A DNA stretch of 5,126 nucleotides. It comes from Lachnospiraceae bacterium. Its GTDB lineage: Bacteria > Bacillota_A > Clostridia > Lachnospirales > Lachnospiraceae. Location: positions 1 to 5,126 of the forward strand of contig JAGDDC010000320.1 of assembly GCA_017958245.1 (NCBI GenBank), read 5' to 3'. A model generated the notes under the pieces. It searched no databases and had not been told where the DNA came from. It was given only the letters and a program-made list of their open reading frames with translations. The position numbers were made by a program, and so were the translations under genes. Shown here one piece after another: positions 1 through 5,126 of this stretch. The stretch's first letter is position 1; every line of letters starts with the position of its first letter.

Positions 1-479
1 AAATCGATAAAAGCATCGAGCCTCGAGATGTTTATGTTGAAGGCGTCGGAGTTTAAAAGCTCGATCTGTGCAGCTGCAAGGTTCTTGAACTGAGCCTTGT
101 ACTTCTCATACTCCTGTATGAGCCTTATGGTCTGCTGATGAAGGCTGTCAAGCTCGTTCCTCGCGTCCGCGAGCATGATGGATGCCTTCGTGCGGGCCTC
201 CTTCTCTATGTGCTTGGCCTCCTTCTGCGCTGTGAGCTTGGTCTCCTCAGCAGTCTTCTCGGCGAGCACCAGAGCCTTCTGCAGGGTCTTCTCTATAGTC
301 TTGTAATACTGGATACCCTCGTTCAGCGTCGCGATCTTGTCCTTCTGCTCCATGTTCTGACGGTAGAGATCCTCGTAGCTTGCGAGCACCTCCCTCATGA
401 AAGCGTCAACTTCCTTCTTGTCGTAGCCGAGTCCCCCTGATTTAAAGCTTTTGCTTTGGATCTCAACAGGTGTAAGCAT
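1..479 (-). CDS. divIVA: DivIVA family cell-division/polarity scaffold protein (N-terminal 159 residues, runs off left edge)
   Basis: DivIVA proteins are cytoplasmic coiled-coil scaffolds that collect at negatively curved membrane at septa and poles and recruit division or wall-synthesis partners. The visible 159 residues start MLTPVEIQSKSF and carry the family's N-terminal lipid-binding segment: LGYDKKEVDAFM at about residues 17-28, then YEDLY. A long charged heptad-type region rich in Glu, Lys and Ala follows (about 30-140), as expected for the coiled coil. The frame is still open at base 1, so the C-terminus and stop are missing. The start at 479 is chosen because GGAGG lies 5 bases upstream and the family's conserved first residues begin there. 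The Phe-Arg pair that inserts into membrane in B. subtilis (F17-R18) aligns with Gly16-Leu17, so Leu17 may serve as the hydrophobic contact (inference). It lies 102 bases downstream of sepF, beyond a probable terminator. Confidence 0.93.
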   Translation of the reverse strand, partial: MLTPVEIQSKSFKSGGLGYDKKEVDAFMREVLASYEDLYRQNMEQKDKIATLNEGIQYYKTIEKTLQKALVLAEKTAEETKLTAQKEAKHIEKEARTKASIMLADARNELDSLHQQTIRLIQEYEKYKAQFKNLAAAQIELLNSDAFNINISRLDAFID

Positions 480-484
480 ATTGT

Positions 485-489
485 CCTCC
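485..489 (-). promoter_or_regulatory. Ribosome binding site of divIVA
   Basis: The minus strand reads GGAGGACAAT immediately before the ATG, so a near-consensus Shine-Dalgarno core sits 5 bases from the start codon. This fixes the divIVA start at 479 and suggests efficient translation compared with the weaker sites of the upstream genes. Confidence 0.8.
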
Positions 490-528
490 ACTTATCTCAA
501 CCTTTCCGGTCAAATGATCTGGTGTTCT

Positions 529-557
529 GTCATAAAAGAAATATCCCAGTAAAACAA
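529..557 (-). promoter_or_regulatory. Possible weak sigma-A-type promoter for divIVA
   Basis: On the minus strand TTGTTT (557-552) is followed after 17 bases by TATGAC (534-529), which would give a leader of roughly 40 bases before divIVA. The matches are 3 of 6 and 4 of 6 to the -35 and -10 consensus, so this is weak. The main argument is context: a terminator-like hairpin separates divIVA from sepF, so a promoter is expected hereabouts. The -35 candidate lies in the hairpin loop itself. It could be chance in AT-rich DNA. Confidence 0.2.
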
Positions 558-575
558 TCTGGGATATCTTCTTTA
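533..575 (-). terminator. Rho-independent-type terminator after sepF
   Basis: A perfect 9-base inverted repeat (ATATCCCAG at 541-549 with CTGGGATAT at 559-567) is separated by a 9-base loop. Read on the minus strand, the stem is followed by TTCTTTTATG, a T-rich tail. The stem can be extended by A-T pairs on both sides with one bulge. It begins about 15 bases after the sepF stop codon, which fits the end of the upstream transcription unit. The stem is short and only moderately GC-rich, so termination may be partial, allowing some read-through into divIVA. Confidence 0.7.
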
Positions 576-581
576 CTGATT

Positions 582-1217
582 TTAAAAATCCTTGAGCAAC
601 GTCGGAACCTCAAATCCGCTCTGTTCCAAGATGTCACTGTAATCACCCGAGATATCGACAGATTCAGGTGATACGATGAAGATCACGTCTGATATCTGAT
701 AGAGCTTTCCGTTCATGGAATATACGGCTCCTGAGACGAAATCCATGATACGCTGGGCAAGATTGATATCAAATTCGTTGAGATTGATGATCGCCGCCCT
801 CTCAGACAAAAGCACATCACAGATGTCCTGCGAATCCTCGAAAGTCCTGGGCTTCATGATACAGATCTCAAGTCCTCTGTGGGTCGTTTTGATCGGTATG
901 ATCTTGTTGCCCTCGGGACGCTCCATGCGGATAGCCTTGCCGCCGCCTCTGTTCTCGATATATGTGGATGAATTGTAATTGCTGGCAGTGTGGGCTTTCC
1001 TTGAGTAGAACCCGTTTGAAGAGGATGTGTCAGACTCAGCGGTCTCACGCCTCTCGGGTGCTCTCTCAACGGGAGCGGCTGCCTGCGGCTGCTGCTTCTT
1101 CCGCCTTACGACACGTTCTCTGACGCGCTCTTCGGGCTCGTCGTCGAGCTCGATATCGTCGTCATCGTCGTCCTGCAGTTTCAGTGAATTCACAATACTC
1201 TTAAAAATGTTTGCCAT
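582..1217 (-). CDS. sepF: SepF, FtsZ-binding cell division membrane anchor
   Basis: SepF polymerises on the inner face of the membrane and ties FtsZ filaments to it, working alongside or in place of FtsA. The 211 residues show the family plan. An N-terminal amphipathic helix (about 1-14, MANIFKSIVNSLKL) would bind membrane. A long variable linker (about 15-95) follows, first very acidic with six consecutive Asp (16-21), then basic and Gln/Ala/Pro-rich. The C-terminal SepF domain (about 105-195) contains MKPRTFEDSQDICDVL, AAIINLNEFD and RIMDFVSGAVYSMNGKLYQI; the Gly in VSGAVY matches the glycine known to be important for ring assembly. The start follows GAGGTGAGG about 5 bases upstream (1222-1230). 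The gene ends in TAA just before a probable terminator. It lies 19 bases after yggS, the same order as ylmE-sepF in Bacillus. The protein is longer than B. subtilis SepF (about 150 residues) because of the linker. Confidence 0.95.
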   Translation of the reverse strand: MANIFKSIVNSLKLQDDDDDDIELDDEPEERVRERVVRRKKQQPQAAAPVERAPERRETAESDTSSSNGFYSRKAHTASNYNSSTYIENRGGGKAIRMERPEGNKIIPIKTTHRGLEICIMKPRTFEDSQDICDVLLSERAAIINLNEFDINLAQRIMDFVSGAVYSMNGKLYQISDVIFIVSPESVDISGDYSDILEQSGFEVPTLLKDF

Positions 1218-1221
1218 ATAA

Positions 1222-1230
1222 CCTCACCTC
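1222..1230 (-). promoter_or_regulatory. Ribosome binding site of sepF
   Basis: The minus strand reads GAGGTGAGG followed by TTAT and the sepF ATG. The purine-rich stretch offers two overlapping Shine-Dalgarno cores and supports the start at 1217. It lies in the 19-base gap after yggS, so sepF does not depend on yggS being translated to its end, which matters because yggS carries an internal stop. Confidence 0.7.
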
Positions 1231-1236
1231 TGTGCC

Positions 1237-1932
1237 TCATAAATCATAGTTACGTTTGCCGAATATCCCGGTGCCTATACGTACATGTGTGGCCCCCTCT
1301 TCGATCGCCACGGTGTAATCTCCGGTCATACCCATCGAAAGCACATTCATACTGACATTATCGATGTTTTTGCCCTTTATGTCAACACTTAATTGCTTCA
1401 TTTTCCTAAAATATACACGGTTCTCCTCTGCGTTTTCTGTTATCGGAGCGACCGTCATGAGGCCCTCTATCTTTACTCCGGAAAGTGATGCTATGGTCTC
1501 TGCGAGAGCCCCCGTCTCCTCCGGTGCGATCCCGTATTTGCTCTCCTCTCCCGCTATGTTTATCTCAAGGAGGACAGGTACTGTGATCCCTCTTTTTACA
1601 GCCTCCTTGCTTATCTCCTATGCAAGCTTCAGCGAGTCTACCGAGTGGATCAGGCTCAACTTGTCTACTATCTGGCGCACTTTGTTCGTCTGGAGATGCC
1701 CTATCATGTGAAAGCAAAGTCCCGGTCTGTCTATATCCGCAGACTTTTGAACTATCTCCTGAACGTGATTCTCACCGAATATCCGCTCTCCGAGGTCGTA
1801 GGCTTCGAGTATGTCGGACTCAGGCTTTGTCTTGCTCACGCAAACGAGCGTGACCTCGCTTAAGTCCCTTCCGGCCTTCTCGCAGGCCTTTCTTATGTTT
1901 TCATGCACGACTTCAAGGTTTTCTTTTATCAT
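1237..1932 (-). pseudogene. yggS: YggS/YlmE family PLP-binding protein gene with in-frame TAG at codon 105
   Basis: YggS-family (PLPBP/COG0325) proteins are small cytoplasmic PLP-binding proteins without known enzyme activity that help keep vitamin B6 and amino-acid pools balanced. Reading from 1932 gives family-typical sequence: VSKTKP at 32-37 with the PLP Schiff-base lysine at Lys34, FGENHVQE, then FHMIGHLQTNK and IHSVDSLKLA up to residue 104. Codon 105 is TAG (1620-1618). The same frame continues without shift as EISKEAVKRG, LLEINIAGEESKYGI, EGLMTVAP, SMGMTGDY (about 199-206) and VRIGTGIFG to a TGA at 1237. The total of 231 positions matches the family length, so only the one codon is abnormal; Gln or Glu is usual at that place. 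Translation stopping there would lose more than half the barrel. A modest AAAGGA site lies 11 bases before the ATG. It could be a true nonsense mutation, a read or assembly error, or a suppressed amber codon; I cannot distinguish these. Confidence 0.85.
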
Positions 1933-1950
1933 GATCGCTACCGTCCTTTG

Positions 1951-3312
1951 TCAGTAAATGATCGCGGACTCCGTCACAGTATCCGCGTCAAGCGCTATGT
2001 GGTCGTACTGCGTCAGGCCGTATGTCGTGCCCTTTTCGATGATGCAGTACTCCCCGTTCTCCCTGATCCTCTCGATCCTCCTGAAAACAGCATAGCCTCT
2101 GTTTACGTTGAACACGCCCTCGAGCCTCTCGATCGTCGTGATCCTGTGCGTAGACTTGTCCTTCGGGTTTATGATATAACTTCCCGCATCGATGAAGCTC
2201 CCGTCTATATAGGAGTTCTCGCCGTCGTCGTAGTAGACGGTCAACGTGTCCTGCCTCGGTCCTTCCTTGGTTTCGACCGTCACATAATCTGTCGCAGTCT
2301 CCTCCTCGTGGCTTATAAACTCGTCGGGGATCACGTAGAACTCCTTTGTCGTAATCGCGGAAACCGGGATCTTGAGCCCGTCAGACTCCTCCCCCTCGAA
2401 CTCGACGTCAACGAATCTCTCGTCTATATATTTGACCATGCAATCGCTCAGAGAGAGAACGCACAGATAGGTCTCGCCCTTCTTCACAAGCTCCGTGGGG
2501 ACAACAAGCTCGGTGCTCATGCCCGAAAGCCTGACCTTCATCTCATTTTTCTCGAGGTTTTCTATGTAGAACTCCTCGTCCACGAGCGCGGTCACCTTCC
2601 AGTTCTCGTCGGTCACGACCCTGTAGACCGGAGAGCCGCTGTCCACGCGCTCCTCCGTATATAGAGCGTTCACTTTGAACCCGCTCCTGTCAAATGTTGC
2701 CTCCGTGACGTCCTCATCCTTCAGCCCGAACAGGCTGTCGCTCTTGAAAGATATGACACCGGACACGCTGCTTTGGAATATGTCAGCGTCTTCTTCCGTC
2801 TCCCCCTTTACTGCCAGCTTGTTGAACACGGCGATCTCCGCGTTCTCGCGGGACTTCGATATGATGCCCTCCCTGTACTCTTCCACCTCATCGTAAGAAT
2901 CCAGCGAGAACCTGTCACGCCTGTTGTATATGTAGTTCTTCATGTCAAAGATAAAGTTCTCGTCGAGCTCTATGTCGAACTTGTCCGCTATGTCCTCAAA
3001 GACATGCGCGGTCGCCGATAGCGAGAACACGGGCATCCCAATGGACACCTTGCTTCCGCTCGAAACATAGGCGCTCACATAGCCTGAGCTGTGAGTCTCG
3101 ACCAGCTGCTCGCTGCGCGTTATGACACCCGGGTAGACGCGGTCGTCCGCCAGATCTTCCGCCTGCACTTCGTATATGGACAAATGATCCTTCCGGTAGT
3201 AAAGTATGATGTTCACCACCATGTACACGAAGATCAGGGCAAAGATGATGATGCCTACCTTCGGCGCTTTGAGAGCGGTTATGTTTATTATCTTTGAGTC
3301 CTTTTCCTTCAT
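1951..3312 (-). CDS. HlyD-like (membrane fusion/adaptor family) single-pass membrane protein
   Basis: The protein has 453 residues. A short basic cytoplasmic N-terminus (1-18) precedes one hydrophobic membrane segment (about 19-38, VGIIIFALIFVYMVVNIILY), and the rest should lie outside the membrane. The first extracytoplasmic part has a lipoyl/barrel-sandwich-like strand pattern, SSGYVSAYVSSGSKVSIGMPVFSL (75-98, given as a region), partnered by SSVSGVISF (181-189) after a charged, probably helical stretch (about 105-175). A beta-rich section follows, including LKIPVSAITTKEFYVIP (313-329), resembling the late strands of HlyD-type adaptors. This architecture is why such clostridial proteins are usually named HlyD family, but no partner ABC or RND transporter is visible here, so transport is not established. 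The start ATG overlaps the stop of the upstream SpoIID/LytB gene as ATGA (3312-3309); there is no strong ribosome site, so translational coupling is likely. The stop is 18 bases before yggS. Placement between wall and division genes suggests an envelope role (inference). Confidence 0.75.
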   Translation of the reverse strand: MKEKDSKIINITALKAPKVGIIIFALIFVYMVVNIILYYRKDHLSIYEVQAEDLADDRVYPGVITRSEQLVETHSSGYVSAYVSSGSKVSIGMPVFSLSATAHVFEDIADKFDIELDENFIFDMKNYIYNRRDRFSLDSYDEVEEYREGIISKSRENAEIAVFNKLAVKGETEEDADIFQSSVSGVISFKSDSLFGLKDEDVTEATFDRSGFKVNALYTEERVDSGSPVYRVVTDENWKVTALVDEEFYIENLEKNEMKVRLSGMSTELVVPTELVKKGETYLCVLSLSDCMVKYIDERFVDVEFEGEESDGLKIPVSAITTKEFYVIPDEFISHEEETATDYVTVETKEGPRQDTLTVYYDDGENSYIDGSFIDAGSYIINPKDKSTHRITTIERLEGVFNVNRGYAVFRRIERIRENGEYCIIEKGTTYGLTQYDHIALDADTVTESAIIY

Positions 3313-4919
3313 CCGCAGACTGCCCCTGTAAAATAATACTCAACTATCTTTTTGTACGAGAAGCCCTCTTCGGCCATGCCTCTTGCACCCGACTGCGAGA
3401 GTCCCACGCCGTGGCCGTAGCCCATGCCGTATATATAGACCTCGCCCTTCTCCTTCGGCGCCTTTGCCCCAAAGTTCATCATGTTGTCCGAGCCCATGAC
3501 TATGTACTGTTCAAGCCCGGTGTCGCTCCCCTTTGTGACCTTGCCTCCTGCCTGGAGCATATAGGAGTTTGAAAGCCCTATCTCAGTGTTCTTCGTCCTG
3601 CTCTTTGCATACACCGTGTCAGGCTTAGCCTTGGGCTTAACTATCTTTATCTTTGTGGAGTAGAGCCCGAGTACCGATCTTATCTTGCCCCGCTCTACGT
3701 TCACCGTCTTCTCCTCATCCTTTACCGCAAAGACCAGGTTCCTTCCCGCCTTCGTGCGGATCTTGTTGTAGACGTTCTTTACGTTCCCTACGTCGTACCC
3801 CGCATCTCTCATCTTCTTTCCGATCTCGGAGAGCGTTGTCTTTACAAGCCAGGGAGCCTTCTCGGGGCTTGTCTCATATATATCCGGAACGCCCTTGTAG
3901 CAGGGAAGCGTGAGATCCCAGACATTTGACCCGTCCTCAGTCGCACCTCCGCTCGTCGAGAAAAAGTAGGTTTTAAGCACATTGCCGTTGTATCTTACAA
4001 GTTCGCCCTTTGTGGCGAGCACCGCGTCCGTCGTGTTCTTCGTCTCGTAGTTTACACCTTTGTACACCTGGCTCGCCGTCGTGTCGACTATCTTGTAGGG
4101 CGTCTTTATGTCGCTGTCGCACCCGTAGCCTGCCGATGCCAGACAGAACGACCTCGCAACGACTGCCTGCGCCTTGAGAGCCTCTTTGTGCCAGGAGCTA
4201 ACCATCTCACAGGGAACGACCGAGCACAGATAGGCCTCTATGTTGATCACGTTCACGGCGCTCACGCCCTTCTTCCCGTACCGTCCGATCTCGATCCTGC
4301 CGCGGTATTTCCTGGTGCCGAGATTGACAAATGTTGAAGCTCCCTTTGAAGTCACCGCCTTAAACTGGGGGTAGGCCTTCATCTTCGACGCGTCGATCAC
4401 GAACTCAAAGTCCGTCGAGACCGCCTTCACCCGCTCAGAGTTACTGTTTGAGGGTGCCGCAAGCCCGCCCTTTACGTCCTTGCACTTTTCCCTGTCTTTT
4501 TTTGCTTCTTCTTCACTGCCGCTCTGCACATAGACCTTGTACTCCTCAGGTCCGAGGATCGCGGGATATGCGCTTACACCCTTCTTTTTAAACTTCCCGG
4601 CCGCCTTTTTTGCCTCCGCAAATGACTTGTACGAGTCATTTGAAACGCAAAAATAACCCGAGGCAGGTGAGAAAGTAAACCCATTGTCTCCGGTTAAGGT
4701 CGCGATCGCCTTGTAGCTGTTGTTTACACTGTAGCCAAAGGCCAGATAGTTGTTGTAGACGGTGATCTTGTCGCGGTCACCGTAGAGTTCGACGAGGCCT
4801 ACGCGTATATCTGTCATGGCCTTTGCGGCGCGCACGGGATGAGCGGTCATAAAAGCCAGAGTGGCAAAGACCATGATCACACAGATATAGGATTTGTAAA
4901 GCCTCTTAAATGAAATCAT
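3309..4919 (-). CDS. Secreted SpoIID/LytB-domain protein (probable peptidoglycan lytic transglycosylase)
   Basis: SpoIID-family proteins cut peptidoglycan glycan strands outside the membrane; in spore formers SpoIID works in engulfment, while LytB-like relatives act in vegetative wall turnover. This 536-residue protein has a signal peptide: basic start KRLYKS, hydrophobic core about 11-25, likely cleavage after VRA (31). Residues about 85-135 resemble a SPOR-like repeat pair (YFCVSNDSYKSFAEA, then YKVYVQSG). The SpoIID domain runs from about 205: INIEAYLCSVVPCEMVSSWH (226-244) with Glu238 at the position of the catalytic glutamate, EALKAQAVVARSF, STSGGATED (321-329), LGLYST (418-422) and, after an insertion of about 75 residues, YGHGVGLSQSGARGMAEEG (501-519). 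The segment that reads HCQxY in several sporulation SpoIIDs is DTTASQVY here (279-286), so a zinc site seems absent and a LytB-like role is more likely than true SpoIID (inference). It starts 13 bases after lepB with a weak ribosome site and overlaps the next gene by four bases. Confidence 0.88.
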   Translation of the reverse strand: MISFKRLYKSYICVIMVFATLAFMTAHPVRAAKAMTDIRVGLVELYGDRDKITVYNNYLAFGYSVNNSYKAIATLTGDNGFTFSPASGYFCVSNDSYKSFAEAKKAAGKFKKKGVSAYPAILGPEEYKVYVQSGSEEEAKKDREKCKDVKGGLAAPSNSNSERVKAVSTDFEFVIDASKMKAYPQFKAVTSKGASTFVNLGTRKYRGRIEIGRYGKKGVSAVNVINIEAYLCSVVPCEMVSSWHKEALKAQAVVARSFCLASAGYGCDSDIKTPYKIVDTTASQVYKGVNYETKNTTDAVLATKGELVRYNGNVLKTYFFSTSGGATEDGSNVWDLTLPCYKGVPDIYETSPEKAPWLVKTTLSEIGKKMRDAGYDVGNVKNVYNKIRTKAGRNLVFAVKDEEKTVNVERGKIRSVLGLYSTKIKIVKPKAKPDTVYAKSRTKNTEIGLSNSYMLQAGGKVTKGSDTGLEQYIVMGSDNMMNFGAKAPKEKGEVYIYGMGYGHGVGLSQSGARGMAEEGFSYKKIVEYYFTGAVCG

Positions 4920-4932
4920 ACTTGCTGTCCGT

Positions 4933-5126
4933 TCAGTCTATGAGGCCGAGCGATGGCGAATACCTGAACCACGCCTTGCCGACTATGTCTTCCTTCTTTA
5001 CGAACTTTGTCTTCCAGAACCTCGCGTCATAAGAGACGTTGCGGTTGTCACCCATCATAAAATAGCACCCCTCGGGCACCTCGAAAGGCCCGAAAGACCT
5101 GTCGTCCATGTCCTCCTTCAGGTAGT
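4933..5126 (-). CDS. lepB: Signal peptidase I, C-terminal 63 residues (cut by right edge)
   Basis: Type I signal peptidase is a membrane-anchored Ser/Lys protease that removes signal peptides from exported proteins on the outer face of the membrane. Only the C-terminal 63 residues are visible, ending in TGA at 4933. They contain [22 protein letters not shown] (22 residues from about 16 of the fragment, given as a region), which includes the conserved box E (GDNRN-x-S-x-D-x-R), then [17 protein letters not shown], the usual C-terminal strand of the family. The second Ser of the common SxDSR form is Ala (DAR). The catalytic Ser and Lys lie upstream, outside the window, so completeness cannot be judged. 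It is followed after 13 bases by the SpoIID/LytB gene, itself a signal-peptide-bearing substrate candidate, suggesting one transcription unit. Confidence 0.93.
   Translation of the reverse strand, partial: YLKEDMDDRSFGPFEVPEGCYFMMGDNRNVSYDARFWKTKFVKKEDIVGKAWFRYSPSLGLID

Noticed and set aside
138..440. Plus-strand open frame opposite divIVA
   Set aside because: Leu-rich translation is the antisense of the Glu/Lys/Gln codons of the DivIVA coiled coil; no ribosome site or domain.
854..1069. Minus-strand alternative frame inside sepF
   Set aside because: It overlaps the clearly supported SepF frame and its translation shows no family features.
1130..1175. Low-complexity GAC/GAT run as a microsatellite-like repeat or phase-variable tract
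   Set aside because: It mixes GAC and GAT codons within a coding acidic stretch of SepF and is in frame, so it looks like protein-level composition rather than a slippage tract.
1237..1458. Separate 73-residue gene starting at MTVAPITENA
   Set aside because: It is the C-terminal third of YggS in the same frame as the upstream part, not an independent gene.
1602..1608. AAGGAGG on the minus strand just after the amber codon in yggS, as a reinitiation site for the C-terminal half
   Set aside because: No ATG, GTG or TTG lies at suitable spacing in the yggS frame; the first in-frame ATG is at 1458, about 140 bases on. The motif is explained by Lys-Glu-Ala codons.
1903..2664. Long plus-strand open frame (253 codons) opposite the HlyD-like gene
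   Set aside because: Its translation is rich in Arg, Leu and Val with no recognisable domain, and it mirrors the codon pattern of the well-supported minus-strand genes it overlaps; it also runs across the boundary of two real genes.

Overview
The window looks like chromosomal DNA from a low-oxygen Gram-positive of the Clostridia, most likely Lachnospiraceae-like. This is an inference from protein style and gene order: SepF and DivIVA are present, a YggS/YlmE-family gene sits directly before sepF as in the Bacillus ylm cluster, and a SpoIID/LytB-domain protein and a single-pass HlyD-like protein lie next to a type I signal peptidase. No species-level call is possible from the sequence alone. 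All recognisable genes lie on the minus strand, and I see no convincing plus-strand gene, RNA gene, mobile element or CRISPR array.

In transcription order (right to left) the layout is as follows. First comes the C-terminal end of lepB (signal peptidase I), cut by the right edge. After 13 bases comes a 536-residue secreted SpoIID/LytB-domain protein. It overlaps, by an ATGA junction, a 453-residue membrane-anchored HlyD-like protein. After 18 bases comes a YggS-family PLP-binding protein gene that is full length but interrupted by one in-frame TAG at codon 105. After 19 bases comes sepF. A hairpin followed by a T-rich run then looks like a terminator, and after a 102-base gap divIVA begins with a strong ribosome binding site and runs off the left edge.

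The tight spacing suggests that lepB through sepF form one transcription unit devoted to the cell envelope and division: protein export (LepB), peptidoglycan-strand processing (SpoIID/LytB), an envelope adaptor-like protein (HlyD-like), vitamin B6 homeostasis (YggS) and Z-ring anchoring (SepF). DivIVA, the polar/septal curvature-sensing scaffold, is probably transcribed at least partly on its own. The ylmG and ylmH genes that separate sepF from divIVA in Bacillus are absent from this interval.

The most notable observation is the amber codon in yggS. Reading continues in the same frame on both sides with family-typical sequence, so it is a single nonsense substitution, a sequencing or assembly error, or a suppressed/recoded codon. 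Otherwise this is an ordinary conserved housekeeping region, and I do not see a convincing new biological system.
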